A program made the position numbers and the translations under genes. A stretch of 64,000 nt of DNA from Candidatus Methylomicrobium oryzae (lineage in GTDB: Bacteria; Pseudomonadota; Gammaproteobacteria; Methylococcales; Methylomonadaceae), in contig NZ_JAERVK010000003.1 in NCBI RefSeq assembly GCF_016745425.1, positions 62,001 to 126,000 of the forward strand. The letters run 5' to 3'. The notes below the pieces were generated by a model. That model did no database searches, had not been told where the DNA came from, and saw only the letters and a list, made by a program, of their open reading frames with translations. Positions 55,735 through 63,513 of this stretch are shown one piece after another; within the stretch, counting starts at the first letter, position 1, and the number at the start of each line of letters is the position of its first letter.

Positions 55735-56570
55735 GCCGCTCTCTGGTGTAAATAGCGATTGATGGCGGGAATGTCGCAGTGTTCGATGAACAGCGGCTCG
55801 CTGCCGAAGGCGCGAAAGGCCCCGATCAGGTGCTGCCGGCGTTTCGCGTAGGCGGCGATGATCCGTTCCCGGAGAGACGGGCGCATGACCAGGGTGCGGG
55901 AGACGCTGCTTTCGATGTCGCGGACGGACAGCAAGCCCCAGGAAGGCAGTTGCCGGTATTCGCCCGCATCCCACAGTATCAAAGGAACGATGTCGTGCAT
56001 TTGCAGGGAAGCCAGCAGGTCGCGCAGGTGCGCGAGCGGAAAATGGGCGTCGGTCAATAGAAACAGCAGCGCCCGTTCGGCGGGCAGATACGCGGCGGCA
56101 TTCCTGAGTCCGGATGCGCTGCCGGACAATTCGGCGGTTTCGAGCCGGCAGGCGAGGCGGGATACCGCCGCCTCATGCAGACCGGTAGGCAGCAGCCAGT
56201 GCGGCTCGATGCTTTCGGACGCGCCGATGAAGCCGAAGCGGTCTCCATAGCCAAAGGCCGAGCGCGCGAGCGTGCGCAGCAGGGCGGTCAGGATCTTCTG
56301 CTTGCCGGCATGGCCCATCGACCCGGACAGGTCGGCGAGCAGATACACGTCGATCCGGCTCGGCTGCCGGTAGGCGCGTACGTGAAAATGTTCGAAAGGG
56401 TCGAGCACGCTGGCCCGAAGGTCGAGGCGGCGGGGATCGTTGCTCGCGGCCAGCGGCTGGTGCTGTTTGAACAGCAGCCCCGCGCCGCTCATACGGCCCG
56501 GGTGCGCGCCGGGGTACACCGCGCCGGACAGCCAGTGCAAACGGTAATGAAGAAGATCGGCTTCAGGCAT
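55731..56570 (-). CDS. mxaS: MxaS, DUF58/vWA-like protein
   Basis: The 279-residue cytoplasmic protein contains DLRASVLDPFEHFHVRAYRQPSRIDVYLLADLSGSMGHAGKQK, where DLSGSMG is the metal-dependent adhesion site of a vWA domain within a DUF58 protein, and RALLFLLTDAHFPLAHLRDLL. Such proteins work with MoxR-type AAA+ ATPases (here mxaR, just upstream). Position and length match MxaS of methylotroph clusters. It overlaps mxaA by four bases. The 198-bp gap upstream contains a palindrome and a REP element. Confidence 0.9.
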   Translation of the reverse strand: MPEADLLHYRLHWLSGAVYPGAHPGRMSGAGLLFKQHQPLAASNDPRRLDLRASVLDPFEHFHVRAYRQPSRIDVYLLADLSGSMGHAGKQKILTALLRTLARSAFGYGDRFGFIGASESIEPHWLLPTGLHEAAVSRLACRLETAELSGSASGLRNAAAYLPAERALLFLLTDAHFPLAHLRDLLASLQMHDIVPLILWDAGEYRQLPSWGLLSVRDIESSVSRTLVMRPSLRERIIAAYAKRRQHLIGAFRAFGSEPLFIEHCDIPAINRYLHQRAA

Positions 56571-56608
56571 GGATTGGCGTTATATCGTCATTTCTCTGGA
56601 GCCCTGTG

Positions 56609-56628
56609 CGGGAAGTTCGAACTTCCCG
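56609..56628. repeat. Perfect 20-bp palindrome between mxaR and mxaS
   Basis: CGGGAAGTTC is followed directly by its reverse complement GAACTTCCCG. It stands next to a REP-like element (56633-56710). It may be an operator or simply part of the repeat cluster; it does not have the N3 spacing of the mxa motif. Confidence 0.55.
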
Positions 56629-56632
56629 GGAT

Positions 56633-56710
56633 TGTAGGGTACGCTGCGCGTACCTTGTGGGGTGTTTGCCGTCCGAATACGTACAAAAGGTAGGCGCAGC
56701 GTACCCTACA
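56633..56710. repeat. REP-like palindrome copy 2 (between mxaR and mxaS)
   Basis: Arms of 24 bp (56633-56656 and 56687-56710) starting TGTAGGGTACGCTGCGCGTA pair with one mismatch around a 30-nt loop. Same family as 52259-52311. Confidence 0.8.
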
Positions 56711-56768
56711 CCGTTCATGGCGATCGAGTGCCGGGTGGATAATTCATGATTCATCGCAATGCCGGCAA

Positions 56769-57788
56769 TTAAGGTGCGGCGACCTGCTGCAGGATCGCAG
56801 CGGCCAGTTGCGGCACCAGTTGTTCCTTACGGTAACCGTACACCGGATTGATGAAAAGGCGGTGCCGGGTGCACACCTCGAATATCGCCTGTACGTCTTC
56901 CGGCAGCACGTAGTCGCGCGCTTCCAGCCAGGCGCGGGTCTTGGCGGCGCGGATCAGGTAACTCATGCCGCGCGGGCTTGCGCCGCTGAGCAGCAGCTGT
57001 TTCATGTCCACGTCGGCTAGGTGAATGCCGTAGCGTGCGGGATCTTGGGTAGCCTGCCAAAGGTCCAGCGCATAGCGGCGCAGCTTCGGGCTAGTCTGGA
57101 TTTTTTCCTGCACCGTTTGCGCCAGATCATTCAGGCGGTCGTAGGCGATCCCGCCGGGATCGATGCCGGCGATCAGGCGGTCGACATCATGAAAACGGGG
57201 GTCGAACATCAACTGCTCGAGCAGGGCCTCGTCGTCCGGCCGCTCGATGCGGATTTCCATCATGAAGCGGTCTTTCGCGGCGGCCGGCAGTTCGAAGGTT
57301 TCTTGCCTTTCGACCCGGTTGCGGTCTGCGAATACCTGAAAGTGCGGCATCGCATGTTCGCGGTTGAAGGCATTGACGCTGCGTTCGGCCATTGCCCGGA
57401 GCAGCAGTGAATGCACCTGCGGGCGGGCGCGATTGATCTCGTTGAAGAAAAACGTGCTGAGCCTTTCGCCCTGTTTGAGGAGAGGGCCGGGATCGACGCG
57501 CGGACGGCCGTTTTCGTCGAGATAGGTGTAATAGATCAGATCGGCGGGCATCAGATCGATGGTGCCCTCGATGCGTTCGAAATAGCCGCCGAGCCCTTGC
57601 GCGACCGCGCGCAGCAGGGTCGTCTTGCCGACCCCGACATGGCCTTCGAGCAATACGTGGCCGCGCGCGAAAACCGCAATCACGATCTGTCTGACGGCCG
57701 GCTGTATGCCGATCACGGTTTGATTGAGCTGTTGTTCAAACCGCAGCGCCCGTTCGCGCCATTGGATTAATTCCGCATCGTTCATCAT
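56769..57788 (-). CDS. mxaR: MoxR-type AAA+ ATPase MxaR
   Basis: The 339-residue AAA+ ATPase has a Walker A (GHVLLEGHVGVGKTTLLRAVAQGLGG), Walker B (RLSTFFFNEINRARPQVHSLLLRAMAE, DE-type region) and sensor motifs, with LSGASPRGMSYLIRAAKTRAWLEARDYVLPEDVQAIF in the lid, all typical of MoxR. Two adjacent ATGs (57788, 57785) can start it; the longer open frame upstream has no family match. It works with the vWA proteins MxaS, MxaC and MxaL in maturing methanol dehydrogenase. A 700-bp repeat-rich gap separates it from mxaI. Confidence 0.93.
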   Translation of the reverse strand: MMNDAELIQWRERALRFEQQLNQTVIGIQPAVRQIVIAVFARGHVLLEGHVGVGKTTLLRAVAQGLGGYFERIEGTIDLMPADLIYYTYLDENGRPRVDPGPLLKQGERLSTFFFNEINRARPQVHSLLLRAMAERSVNAFNREHAMPHFQVFADRNRVERQETFELPAAAKDRFMMEIRIERPDDEALLEQLMFDPRFHDVDRLIAGIDPGGIAYDRLNDLAQTVQEKIQTSPKLRRYALDLWQATQDPARYGIHLADVDMKQLLLSGASPRGMSYLIRAAKTRAWLEARDYVLPEDVQAIFEVCTRHRLFINPVYGYRKEQLVPQLAAAILQQVAAP

Positions 57789-58050
57789 GGAAATTCGAAA
57801 AAAACTCCGGCAGACACATGCCGGAGTATTGAGTGGTATATTAGTCAAAGAACGAACTGGAACCGGCCTTGCCGTCCGCGGCTGGTCACCGCGAACGCCC
57901 AAGGCTCGCCGCCGGTTCCGGGTAATGCTGCAGCGATATTCATAGAAAGAGGTATCGCACATACAGCGATACCCTCGACAGGGAAATATCGATGCCGGTA
58001 AAAATCGCCAGCTGGATTTTCACTTCTTTTCCGTAAGCTTCATGAACACT

Positions 58051-58373
58051 CCGTAGGGTACGCTCGACTGCATGGGCAGAGATTTGCCTCCTGCAAATCT
58101 TCTGCATTCACGCCCTCCCTGGCGTTCATGCAGGAGGTAGGCAGAAAACCGCTTCTGCGTTTTCTGCATTCGCCATACCCTTGTGGTTTAGCAATGCAGA
58201 AGCAATTGCCGACGACTGCAAGGATGCAGGAGTTAGAGCAACGCATGGAGCAGTTGCCGACGACTGTAAGGATGCAGGAGTTAGAGCAACGCATGGAGCA
58301 GTTGCCGAGCGCGTACCTTTCGGTATCATCGCCACGAACTATTTCAAAGGTACGCAGAGCGTACCTTACAAGC
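58051..58373. repeat. Split REP-like element between mxaI and mxaR
   Basis: The left arm (CCGTAGGGTACGCT at 58051-58064) and the remaining REP parts (GCGTACCTTT at 58311-58320 and AAGGTACGCAGAGCGTACCT near 58347-58367) are separated by about 245 bp. The insert contains two stem-loops (58080-58100 and 58141-58167) and the tandem 48-bp repeats. This looks like one REP copy interrupted by another repeat. Confidence 0.6.
58206..58301. repeat. Two tandem copies of a 48-bp repeat
   Basis: Units begin at 58206 and 58254 and differ by a single base (GCAAGG versus GTAAGG); a third start (TTGCCGAG) follows at 58302. A diverged copy in reverse orientation lies at about 60254-60303 in the mxaF-mxaJ gap. 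Short frames across it are repeat-derived and not considered coding. Confidence 0.85.
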
Positions 58374-58374
58374 T

Positions 58375-58467
58375 GGTTACCACGCGCCGGCGTGGTAACC
58401 CAGTGCCGGACGCGCCAGCGTCACGAGACACAGGCGCGTCGTAACCGCATTCCCACGCAGCGCGTGG
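58375..58467. terminator. Three consecutive stem-loops downstream of mxaI
   Basis: In the direction of transcription the mxaI stop is followed by stems CCACGC/GCGTGG (58453-58467), GACGCGCC/GGCGCGTC (58409-58440) and an 11-bp perfect stem GGTTACCACGC with loop GCCG (58375-58400). None has a T-run. They may cause partial termination or protect the 3' end of the structural-gene mRNA. Confidence 0.5.
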
Positions 58468-58489
58468 AAACGAGAAACCCGGACATGCC

Positions 58490-58771
58490 TCAGATTTCGT
58501 CCACGTCGTAAACGAACTTGCCGGTCTTGTTGAAATGTTCCCAGCGCTTCTGATTGCGCGCTTCCATTTCGGCGATCGACTGCGATTGTTTGTTCAGTTC
58601 GTTGGGGTCGTGTTTCGGGTCGTATTTGCTGCCTTCGACCTTGTCGGGATAGCCCGGCTTCGGCTCCCAGCACACGCCGGGCTCCTTGCAGTGGGTGCCG
58701 TCGTAGGCTGCCGCGGTGAAGGCCGTTGCCGCCAACAGGGCGGCAGTGCTGAGCAAGAAAAACTTTTTCAT
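58490..58771 (-). CDS. mxaI: Methanol dehydrogenase small (beta) subunit MxaI
   Basis: The 93-residue precursor has a signal peptide (MKKFFLLSTAALLAATAFTAAA) and a mature part YDGTHCKEPGVCWEPKPGYP, with the two cysteines that form the subunit's disulfide, then a long lysine-rich helix (NELNKQSQSIAEMEARNQKRWEHFNKTGKFVYDVDEI). This is the characteristic small subunit that wraps MxaF in the periplasm. The start at 58771 is fixed by the signal peptide. It lies 14 bp after mxaG. Presence of MxaI confirms a calcium-type enzyme, since XoxF enzymes lack it. Confidence 0.97.
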   Translation of the reverse strand: MKKFFLLSTAALLAATAFTAAAYDGTHCKEPGVCWEPKPGYPDKVEGSKYDPKHDPNELNKQSQSIAEMEARNQKRWEHFNKTGKFVYDVDEI

Positions 58772-58785
58772 CTCGGATCTCCTCG

Positions 58786-59262
58786 TTATTGTTGTAACCA
58801 TTTGGCTTTTTTCGGATCGCCATGATAGATGTCGCGAATCCAGGCCATGATCAATAGCATGTCGTCGGTATTCAAGTTGACGTATTGTGGTCCCATCATG
58901 CCGTTCGCGCCGCCGAACAGCAGCTCGAACAGGCCCTTGTCGGTCGCGTTGGCAGGATAGGTCCAGTAGTCGTCTGCCAGGCCCGGCCCCAGTTTGCCTT
59001 CGGCTTCGTGGCCGTGGCAGCCCGAGCAGGCGGTCATGAACAGGTCATGGCCTTTTTTGACCGCTTCCGCGTCGCCGTTGTAAGGGTTTTTTCCCGTTTC
59101 CTTGAACTGTTTGAAGGCTTCGGTATCCCCGCCTTTCTTGGCGACGCTCAAATCCAGCACTTCGCCGGTGATCGCGTTATGGAAAGTGATTTCCGCGATC
59201 GCGACCGAGCTCAATAGGGCGAGGCTCAGCGATGTAGCGGCAAAAATGTGTGTCGTTTTCAT
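58786..59262 (-). CDS. mxaG: Cytochrome cL, MxaG
   Basis: The 158-residue precursor has a signal peptide (to about residue 23, VAIA), the heme c motif CSGCH at residues 79-83, and the DYWTYPANATDKGLFELLFGGANGMMGPQYVNLNTDDMLLIMAWIRDIYHGDP segment that includes the axial Met and is typical of cytochrome cL. It is the specific periplasmic electron acceptor of methanol dehydrogenase. Gene order mxaF-J-G-I is conserved. Confidence 0.96.
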   Translation of the reverse strand: MKTTHIFAATSLSLALLSSVAIAEITFHNAITGEVLDLSVAKKGGDTEAFKQFKETGKNPYNGDAEAVKKGHDLFMTACSGCHGHEAEGKLGPGLADDYWTYPANATDKGLFELLFGGANGMMGPQYVNLNTDDMLLIMAWIRDIYHGDPKKAKWLQQ

Positions 59263-59283
59263 AGTTTTCCAGGTTGTTTTTAA

Positions 59284-60126
59284 TTATCCGGCTGATTCCG
59301 GTTCGTCCAGCAAAGGCATGCCTTCTTCTTCCAAGAGATCCTCGATATCGTCCTCGGCCTCTTCCAGCGCCTTGTTCAATTCCGCGAGCAGGGCAGGTTT
59401 GTCCTTGCGCACGCCGACCGAGGTGCTGTAATGATGGCCGACCTTCTGGCCGTCCGCGCGCTTGTTGTCGTCGGGGATCACGGTCATGGTCAGCGGTGAC
59501 TGCGACGCTTTCACATAGCGCGCCGCCGCCGGTCCCCACAGTACCGCGATCTCGGCGTTGCCGGCAGCGACTTCGGATACCAGCTTCGCATGATCATATT
59601 TCACGTACTGGTTGCGCTTCGACTTGAAGCCGACCAGTTCCTGCGAATAGTTGAACATGTCGTTGTAGCGGCCTATCGCGCGCAGCATCGTTTCGGCCGG
59701 CGTTCCCGGCACGAAGGCGATCTTCTTGGCCTTGCGCAACGCCTCGCTGTTCCAGTTTTCTACTTCCGGACCATTCTCTTCGCGGGTAATGAACACGTAG
59801 CCGGAACGGTAATAAGGCCGGGTCGTCAGGACTCTCGGGTCGCCGGCGTCGACGCCCAACGTGACGTCGCACAGGCCTTTGTCGAGATAGTCCCGCACGT
59901 AATAGCGCGGGTCGGTCCAATAGACCATCTCGACCGGCCTGTTCAGGGTTTTGCCGAGCAGGGACGCGATCTTGTTTTCGAAGCCTTCGCCTTTTTTGTT
60001 CGAATACGGCATTTCGTCTTCGGCCGCGCAGACTTTTAACGGCTCCTGGGCCGTTGCCGGGGGATTGGCGGCGAGCAAGCCCGCCGTCAGGCTGAAAGCG
60101 GCCGATAACAGTTTTATTTGATCCAT
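59284..60126 (-). CDS. mxaJ: MxaJ periplasmic protein
   Basis: The 280-residue protein has a signal peptide (MDQIKLLSAAFSLTAGLLAANPPATA) and a type 3 extracellular solute-binding fold: EPLKVCAAEDEMPYSNKKGEGFENKIASLLGKTLNRPVEMVYW, LDKGLCDVTLGVDAGDPRVLTTRPYYRSGYVFI and AVLWGPAAARYVK. An acidic C-terminal tail follows. MxaJ associates with methanol dehydrogenase and aids its assembly. The start at 60126 is set by the signal peptide. A 203-bp repeat-containing gap separates it from mxaF. Confidence 0.94.
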   Translation of the reverse strand: MDQIKLLSAAFSLTAGLLAANPPATAQEPLKVCAAEDEMPYSNKKGEGFENKIASLLGKTLNRPVEMVYWTDPRYYVRDYLDKGLCDVTLGVDAGDPRVLTTRPYYRSGYVFITREENGPEVENWNSEALRKAKKIAFVPGTPAETMLRAIGRYNDMFNYSQELVGFKSKRNQYVKYDHAKLVSEVAAGNAEIAVLWGPAAARYVKASQSPLTMTVIPDDNKRADGQKVGHHYSTSVGVRKDKPALLAELNKALEEAEDDIEDLLEEEGMPLLDEPESAG

Positions 60127-60175
60127 TTTGGGGTTTCTCTTGGGGTGCATATTGATCCGTGCGGATTCGTAGATT

Positions 60176-60316
60176 CGTAGGATGGGTAGAGGCGCTAGCC
60201 GAAACCCATCGATCAAAACCCATCAAGGAATAACTTGATGGGTTTCGCTTCGCTCTCGGCAACTGCTCCCTGCGTTGCCCTACCTCCTGCATCCTTGCAG
60301 TCGTACCCATCCTACG
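60176..60316. repeat. 141-bp inverted-repeat element between mxaF and mxaJ
   Basis: The ends CGTAGGATGGGTA (60176-60188) and TACCCATCCTACG (60304-60316) are perfect 13-bp inverted repeats. Inside are a hairpin around GAAACCCATC/GATGGGTTTC and, at about 60254-60303, a reversed copy of the 48-bp repeat found at 58206. It is non-coding and MITE-like. Confidence 0.75.
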
Positions 60317-60329
60317 TTGTCTGCATCGA

Positions 60330-62141
60330 TCAGCTATCCAGTGCGAAGACCATCACGCCGCCGCCCTGCTGGGTGTAGTGCGCGAGTTCCTTGAAGGCGC
60401 CCACCGCGCCCAAACCGGCTGTCGGATCCTGCAGGTCGAACACCAGGCCGACGCCCGGCCAGCCGCCGACGCCGTAATAGATCGCGACGTACTGCTTGCC
60501 GTCATGCCCGTAGGTGATCGGATGGCCGATGACGCCGGAAGGCAGCTTGAATTTCCACAGTTCCTTGCCGTTGCGCGAATCCAGCGCCTTGATGTAGCCG
60601 TCGAGCGTGCCGTAGAACACCAGGTCGCCCGCGGTCGCCATGGTGCCGCCCCAGACCGCGAATTTTTCCTGCACTTCCCAGTCGAATTTGCCGGTCACCG
60701 AGTTCATCGCCTTGACCTGGCCGAGCGTGCCTTTCGGGCCCGGATACATGTTCAGCGTCGCACCCACGAAGAACTGGCCTGCGCGATAAGGCAGCATGAA
60801 CGGTTCCCAGTCCATGCAGATGTGGTTGATGCCCATGAAGAACAGGTTCTTCTCGGGATCGTAGGATTCGATACCCTGGTTGTGGTAACCCATCGCCGAC
60901 GGGCAGATGCCCTTCGCCTGGTGGTCCATGTGGGTCGAATATTCGGGGTCGCGGACCGGCAGGCCGGTTTTCAGGTCGACCTTTTTGACCCAGTTGACCG
61001 TATCGTCGATCTTGAACGCGTTGACCAGGTCGCCGTTTTCGCGGTTCAGGGTATAGACCAGGCCGTTGCGGTCCGGGTGGGTCAGGAGCTTGGTCATTTT
61101 GCCGTCGACCATCTGCTCGGACAGGCCCATGTAGTTGACGCCCGCGTAATCCCATTCGTCATGCGGCGTCTTTTGGTAGCCGAATTTGGCCTCGCCGGTG
61201 TCGATGTCGCGGCCCCAGATGGTCATCGTCCATTTGTTGTCGCCGGGGCGCATCGTTTCGTTCCACGGCGCGGGATTGCCCGATCCGTAGTAGAGCATGT
61301 CCAGTTCGGGGTCGAACGCATACCAGCCCCAGTTGGTGCCGCCGCCGATCTTCCAGGCGTCGCCTTCCCAGGTTTTCAGGCCCAGGCCGAATTGGCCGTA
61401 GTGGGGGTTATGGCTGTTGAAGTCTTTGGACAGCTTGATGTCTTCGTCGGGCCCTGTCGCATAGACGCGCCAGGCCTGCTTGCCGTCCTTGATGTAATAG
61501 GCGGTCGCATAGCCGCGGACGCCCAGTTCCGCACCGGAAGAGCCGACGATCACCTTATCTTTCGCGACGAACGGCGCGATGGTCAGCGTCGAACCCATCG
61601 CGATGTCCGAGTTTTCCATTTTCCAGAGCAATTCGCCGGTTTTCGCGTGCAGCGCGACGATATGGCCATCCAGTTGGTTCAGGAAAACGGTCGCCGGATA
61701 GTCGGGACCTGCCGGCGCATAGGCCACGCCACGGTTGACTACGTCGCAGCAGGCGACCGCGCGCGCGGCCGGATTTTGCTTCGGCTTGTACTGCCACAAA
61801 ATCTTGTCGGGGTTATTCAAATCGATCGCATAGACGTTGTTCGGATACGGGGTATGTACGTACATGATGCCGTCGACGACCAGCGGTCCGCCTTCATGGC
61901 CGTTCAATACGCCGGTCGAAAACGACCAGACCGGTTTCAGATGATGCACGTTGCGTGTATTGATTTGCGTCATCTTGCTGAAATGGGTCGCGCTGTAATC
62001 CTTGGTCTGCATGACCCAGTTGGTGTCTTCTTTCGACAGCCTGTCCAGTTCTTTGTTGGCCTCTGCCGGCAGCGCGGCCGCCAGAAACGCGCCGCCGCAA
62101 GCGAGCGACGCGGCGGTGCGGGTGATTTTGGAAATCCGCAT
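60330..62141 (-). CDS. mxaF: Methanol dehydrogenase large subunit MxaF (PQQ, calcium type)
   Basis: The 603-residue precursor has a signal peptide ([20 protein letters not shown], ending near PAEA) and an eight-bladed PQQ propeller. It shows the vicinal Cys-Cys in AVACCDVV, tryptophan-docking repeats, and the catalytic region [13 protein letters not shown]. The Asp of WDY is the catalytic base, and the residue two further on is Ala; lanthanide-dependent XoxF has Asp there. This, with mxaI and mxaG, shows a calcium enzyme. It oxidises methanol to formaldehyde in the periplasm. The strong GGAGGGGG site fixes the start. Upstream are the GGAA-N3-TTCC pair and a REP element. Confidence 0.98.
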   Translation of the reverse strand: MRISKITRTAASLACGGAFLAAALPAEANKELDRLSKEDTNWVMQTKDYSATHFSKMTQINTRNVHHLKPVWSFSTGVLNGHEGGPLVVDGIMYVHTPYPNNVYAIDLNNPDKILWQYKPKQNPAARAVACCDVVNRGVAYAPAGPDYPATVFLNQLDGHIVALHAKTGELLWKMENSDIAMGSTLTIAPFVAKDKVIVGSSGAELGVRGYATAYYIKDGKQAWRVYATGPDEDIKLSKDFNSHNPHYGQFGLGLKTWEGDAWKIGGGTNWGWYAFDPELDMLYYGSGNPAPWNETMRPGDNKWTMTIWGRDIDTGEAKFGYQKTPHDEWDYAGVNYMGLSEQMVDGKMTKLLTHPDRNGLVYTLNRENGDLVNAFKIDDTVNWVKKVDLKTGLPVRDPEYSTHMDHQAKGICPSAMGYHNQGIESYDPEKNLFFMGINHICMDWEPFMLPYRAGQFFVGATLNMYPGPKGTLGQVKAMNSVTGKFDWEVQEKFAVWGGTMATAGDLVFYGTLDGYIKALDSRNGKELWKFKLPSGVIGHPITYGHDGKQYVAIYYGVGGWPGVGLVFDLQDPTAGLGAVGAFKELAHYTQQGGGVMVFALDS

Positions 62142-62330
62142 AATTCCCCCTCCAAGGGTTGTTTTTATTGAGCTGAATTTGAAAAGCCTGGATCCGGCGC
62201 CTCGGTAAATCGGATATTCGGCCTTCTTGATCAAAACGTTCACAGGGGTACCGAAGCGCGGATCCGAGCAGGCGACATGGTAGCCGAGCGGGGGAGGCGG
62301 GCGTTACGGAATAAACCTTCAAATCGGCTA

Positions 62331-62364
62331 GGAAAAAATCCGAAAAATCGAAAAGAAAAATTCC
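62331..62364. promoter_or_regulatory. GGAA-N3-TTCC motif pair upstream of mxaF
   Basis: GGAA-AAA-ATCC (62331-62341) and AGAA-AAA-TTCC (62354-62364), each with one mismatch, start exactly 23 bp apart. They lie 190-223 bp upstream of the mxaF ATG. A weaker site (AGAC-AAA-TTCC) is at 62388. The spacing and core match the pairs at mxaB, mxaD/mxaY and the TonB receptor. Confidence 0.55.
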
Positions 62365-62407
62365 TGGACGCGGTTTTTCGTGGGTTGAGACAAATTCCTA
62401 TTTTCAG

Positions 62408-62469
62408 CTGTAGGGTACGCTGTGCGTACCATTGGGGGACTGAAACGGTACGCACAGAGTACCCTACAG
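62408..62469. repeat. REP-like palindrome upstream of mxaF
   Basis: Arms of 23 bp (62408-62430 and 62447-62469), beginning CTGTAGGGTACGCTGTGCGT, pair with one mismatch around a 16-nt loop. Fourth copy of the mxa-region REP family; it separates the mxaF motif pair from the mxaD end. Confidence 0.8.
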
Positions 62470-62798
62470 CGGTTTGTGCCTTTTGGGGTAACCCAAGCTG
62501 GGCAAAAGGTGTATCACGAGGAATTCTCGTCAGGGTAATCAGGGGGGAAGTGAGATTACCCAGAGTCTTAACGGCATTTGAGGGTATGCCGGGCGCGAGA
62601 CGGTATGGCGGCCGATCCGTGCTGCGAGACTCCGGTGTCCGGCTTTCGCGACGGGCTGGCCTATGCATCGCGCGATCGAAGGAGCGATGGCAGTAAACCA
62701 TGGCAGGGCAGACCGTGCCGTTAAGCCGGCTCGGTTCGATTCATGCTCCCTCGACCGGCTCGGTCAGGGTATTTGCCGCCGGCCGGCAAGCCCGGCGT
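62470..62798. other. Intergenic stretch mxaD to REP, no gene
   Basis: The 330 bp after the mxaD stop have open frames on both strands without family resemblance or ribosome sites. A GC-rich imperfect inverted repeat near 62775-62800 (GCCGGCCGGC region) may help to terminate mxaD. Confidence 0.45.
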
Positions 62799-63329
62799 TT
62801 ATTTTTCGAGCTTGCTCTTCAGGCCGTCCAGCCCGTTTTTCAGGAAGGCGGTGACCGCTTTGACCGCGGCTTCGTCGTTCAGTTTTTCCGGCGGGGTATT
62901 GCCGGTATCGCCGCGATAAAAGCGGCTTTTCATGGTCACGATCGATGTGCCTTCGGCCTCGCCCGTCTTGACCTGGATTTCCATCGAGTAGGAACTGGCC
63001 GGAAATGCCTCGATGTTTTCCTTTTTGAGCCGGTAGCTGTATTCATGGTCCTTGTCGCTGTAATAATCCAGTTCTTCGGTCAGCTGGCCGCCGTTGTGCA
63101 GAGTCAGGGTACGGACGCCGCCCGACTCGTGCTTGCCGTCGCCGGTGCTTTCCTTCACGTCCGGATGCCAGTCGGCAATCGTGCCGAACTCTTTGACCGC
63201 GTCCCAGACCTTTTTGAAGGGCGCATTGATCGTAATGCTTTCCAGCCCCTTTTGCGGCGTGGGTCCATGCGCCTGTGCGGCGAAAGGAAAGAGCAGGATG
63301 CCCAATAAAATGACGAATGATCGCTTCAT
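62799..63329 (-). CDS. mxaD: MxaD, SRPBCC-family periplasmic protein
   Basis: The 176-residue protein has a signal peptide (MKRSFVILLGILLFPFAAQA) and a START/SRPBCC domain (SITINAPFKKVWDAVKEFGTIADWHPDVKESTGDG, then VRTLTLHNGGQLTEELDYYSDKDHEYSYRL). It matches MxaD, which promotes the interaction of methanol dehydrogenase with cytochrome cL. The start at 63329 is set by the signal peptide. Here it lies upstream of mxaF rather than after mxaL, and is divergent from mxaY with a shared motif pair between. Confidence 0.92.
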   Translation of the reverse strand: MKRSFVILLGILLFPFAAQAHGPTPQKGLESITINAPFKKVWDAVKEFGTIADWHPDVKESTGDGKHESGGVRTLTLHNGGQLTEELDYYSDKDHEYSYRLKKENIEAFPASSYSMEIQVKTGEAEGTSIVTMKSRFYRGDTGNTPPEKLNDEAAVKAVTAFLKNGLDGLKSKLEK

Positions 63330-63386
63330 GATGTCGTGTCCGTAATGAAATGGGCCATTATCGAAAGCTTTGCCGAAATCATGGAG

Positions 63387-63420
63387 GGGAATTTTCCCGA
63401 AAGAAAGCGGGGAGATTTCC
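63387..63420. promoter_or_regulatory. GGAA-N3-TTCC-type motif pair between mxaD and mxaY
   Basis: GGGA-ATT-TTCC (63387-63397) and GGGA-GAT-TTCC (63410-63420) start exactly 23 bp apart. They are 58-91 bp upstream of the mxaD ATG and 94-127 bp upstream of the mxaY ATG. The spacing equals that of the other three motif pairs. Confidence 0.55.
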
Positions 63421-63513
63421 TTTTTACGGTTGCGGCGGAAAGCGGTTGACATGAGACGCGCGTTACGGAACACTCCCGGCTTGTCGAAAACCGCTATTTC
63501 CTTAATTTCTACG

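Noticed and set aside
58040-58294. 84-codon Cys-rich minus-strand frame between mxaI and mxaR
   Set aside because: Its repeated peptide is only a translation of the tandem DNA repeat, it crosses REP parts, and there is no ribosome site.
58206-58301. Short CRISPR array
   Set aside because: The 48-bp units are directly tandem without variable spacers, and no cas genes are present.
60330-62141. Lanthanide-dependent XoxF instead of MxaF
   Set aside because: The residue two after the catalytic Asp is Ala (WDYAGVN), not the Asp needed for lanthanides, and mxaI, mxaG and mxaJ follow in the MxaF-type order.
60378-62171. 597-codon plus-strand frame opposite mxaF
   Set aside because: Antisense shadow of the unmistakable mxaF gene.
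62240-62701. Frames on both strands in the mxaF upstream region
   Set aside because: They run through the REP element and the motif pair, lack ribosome sites and resemble no protein family.
62301-63470. Shared 11-bp GCGTTACGGAA at 62301-62311 and 63460-63470
   Set aside because: It occurs near two of the motif pairs but in opposite orientation to transcription and at different distances (20 and 40 bp), and is missing at mxaB and the receptor; probably chance.
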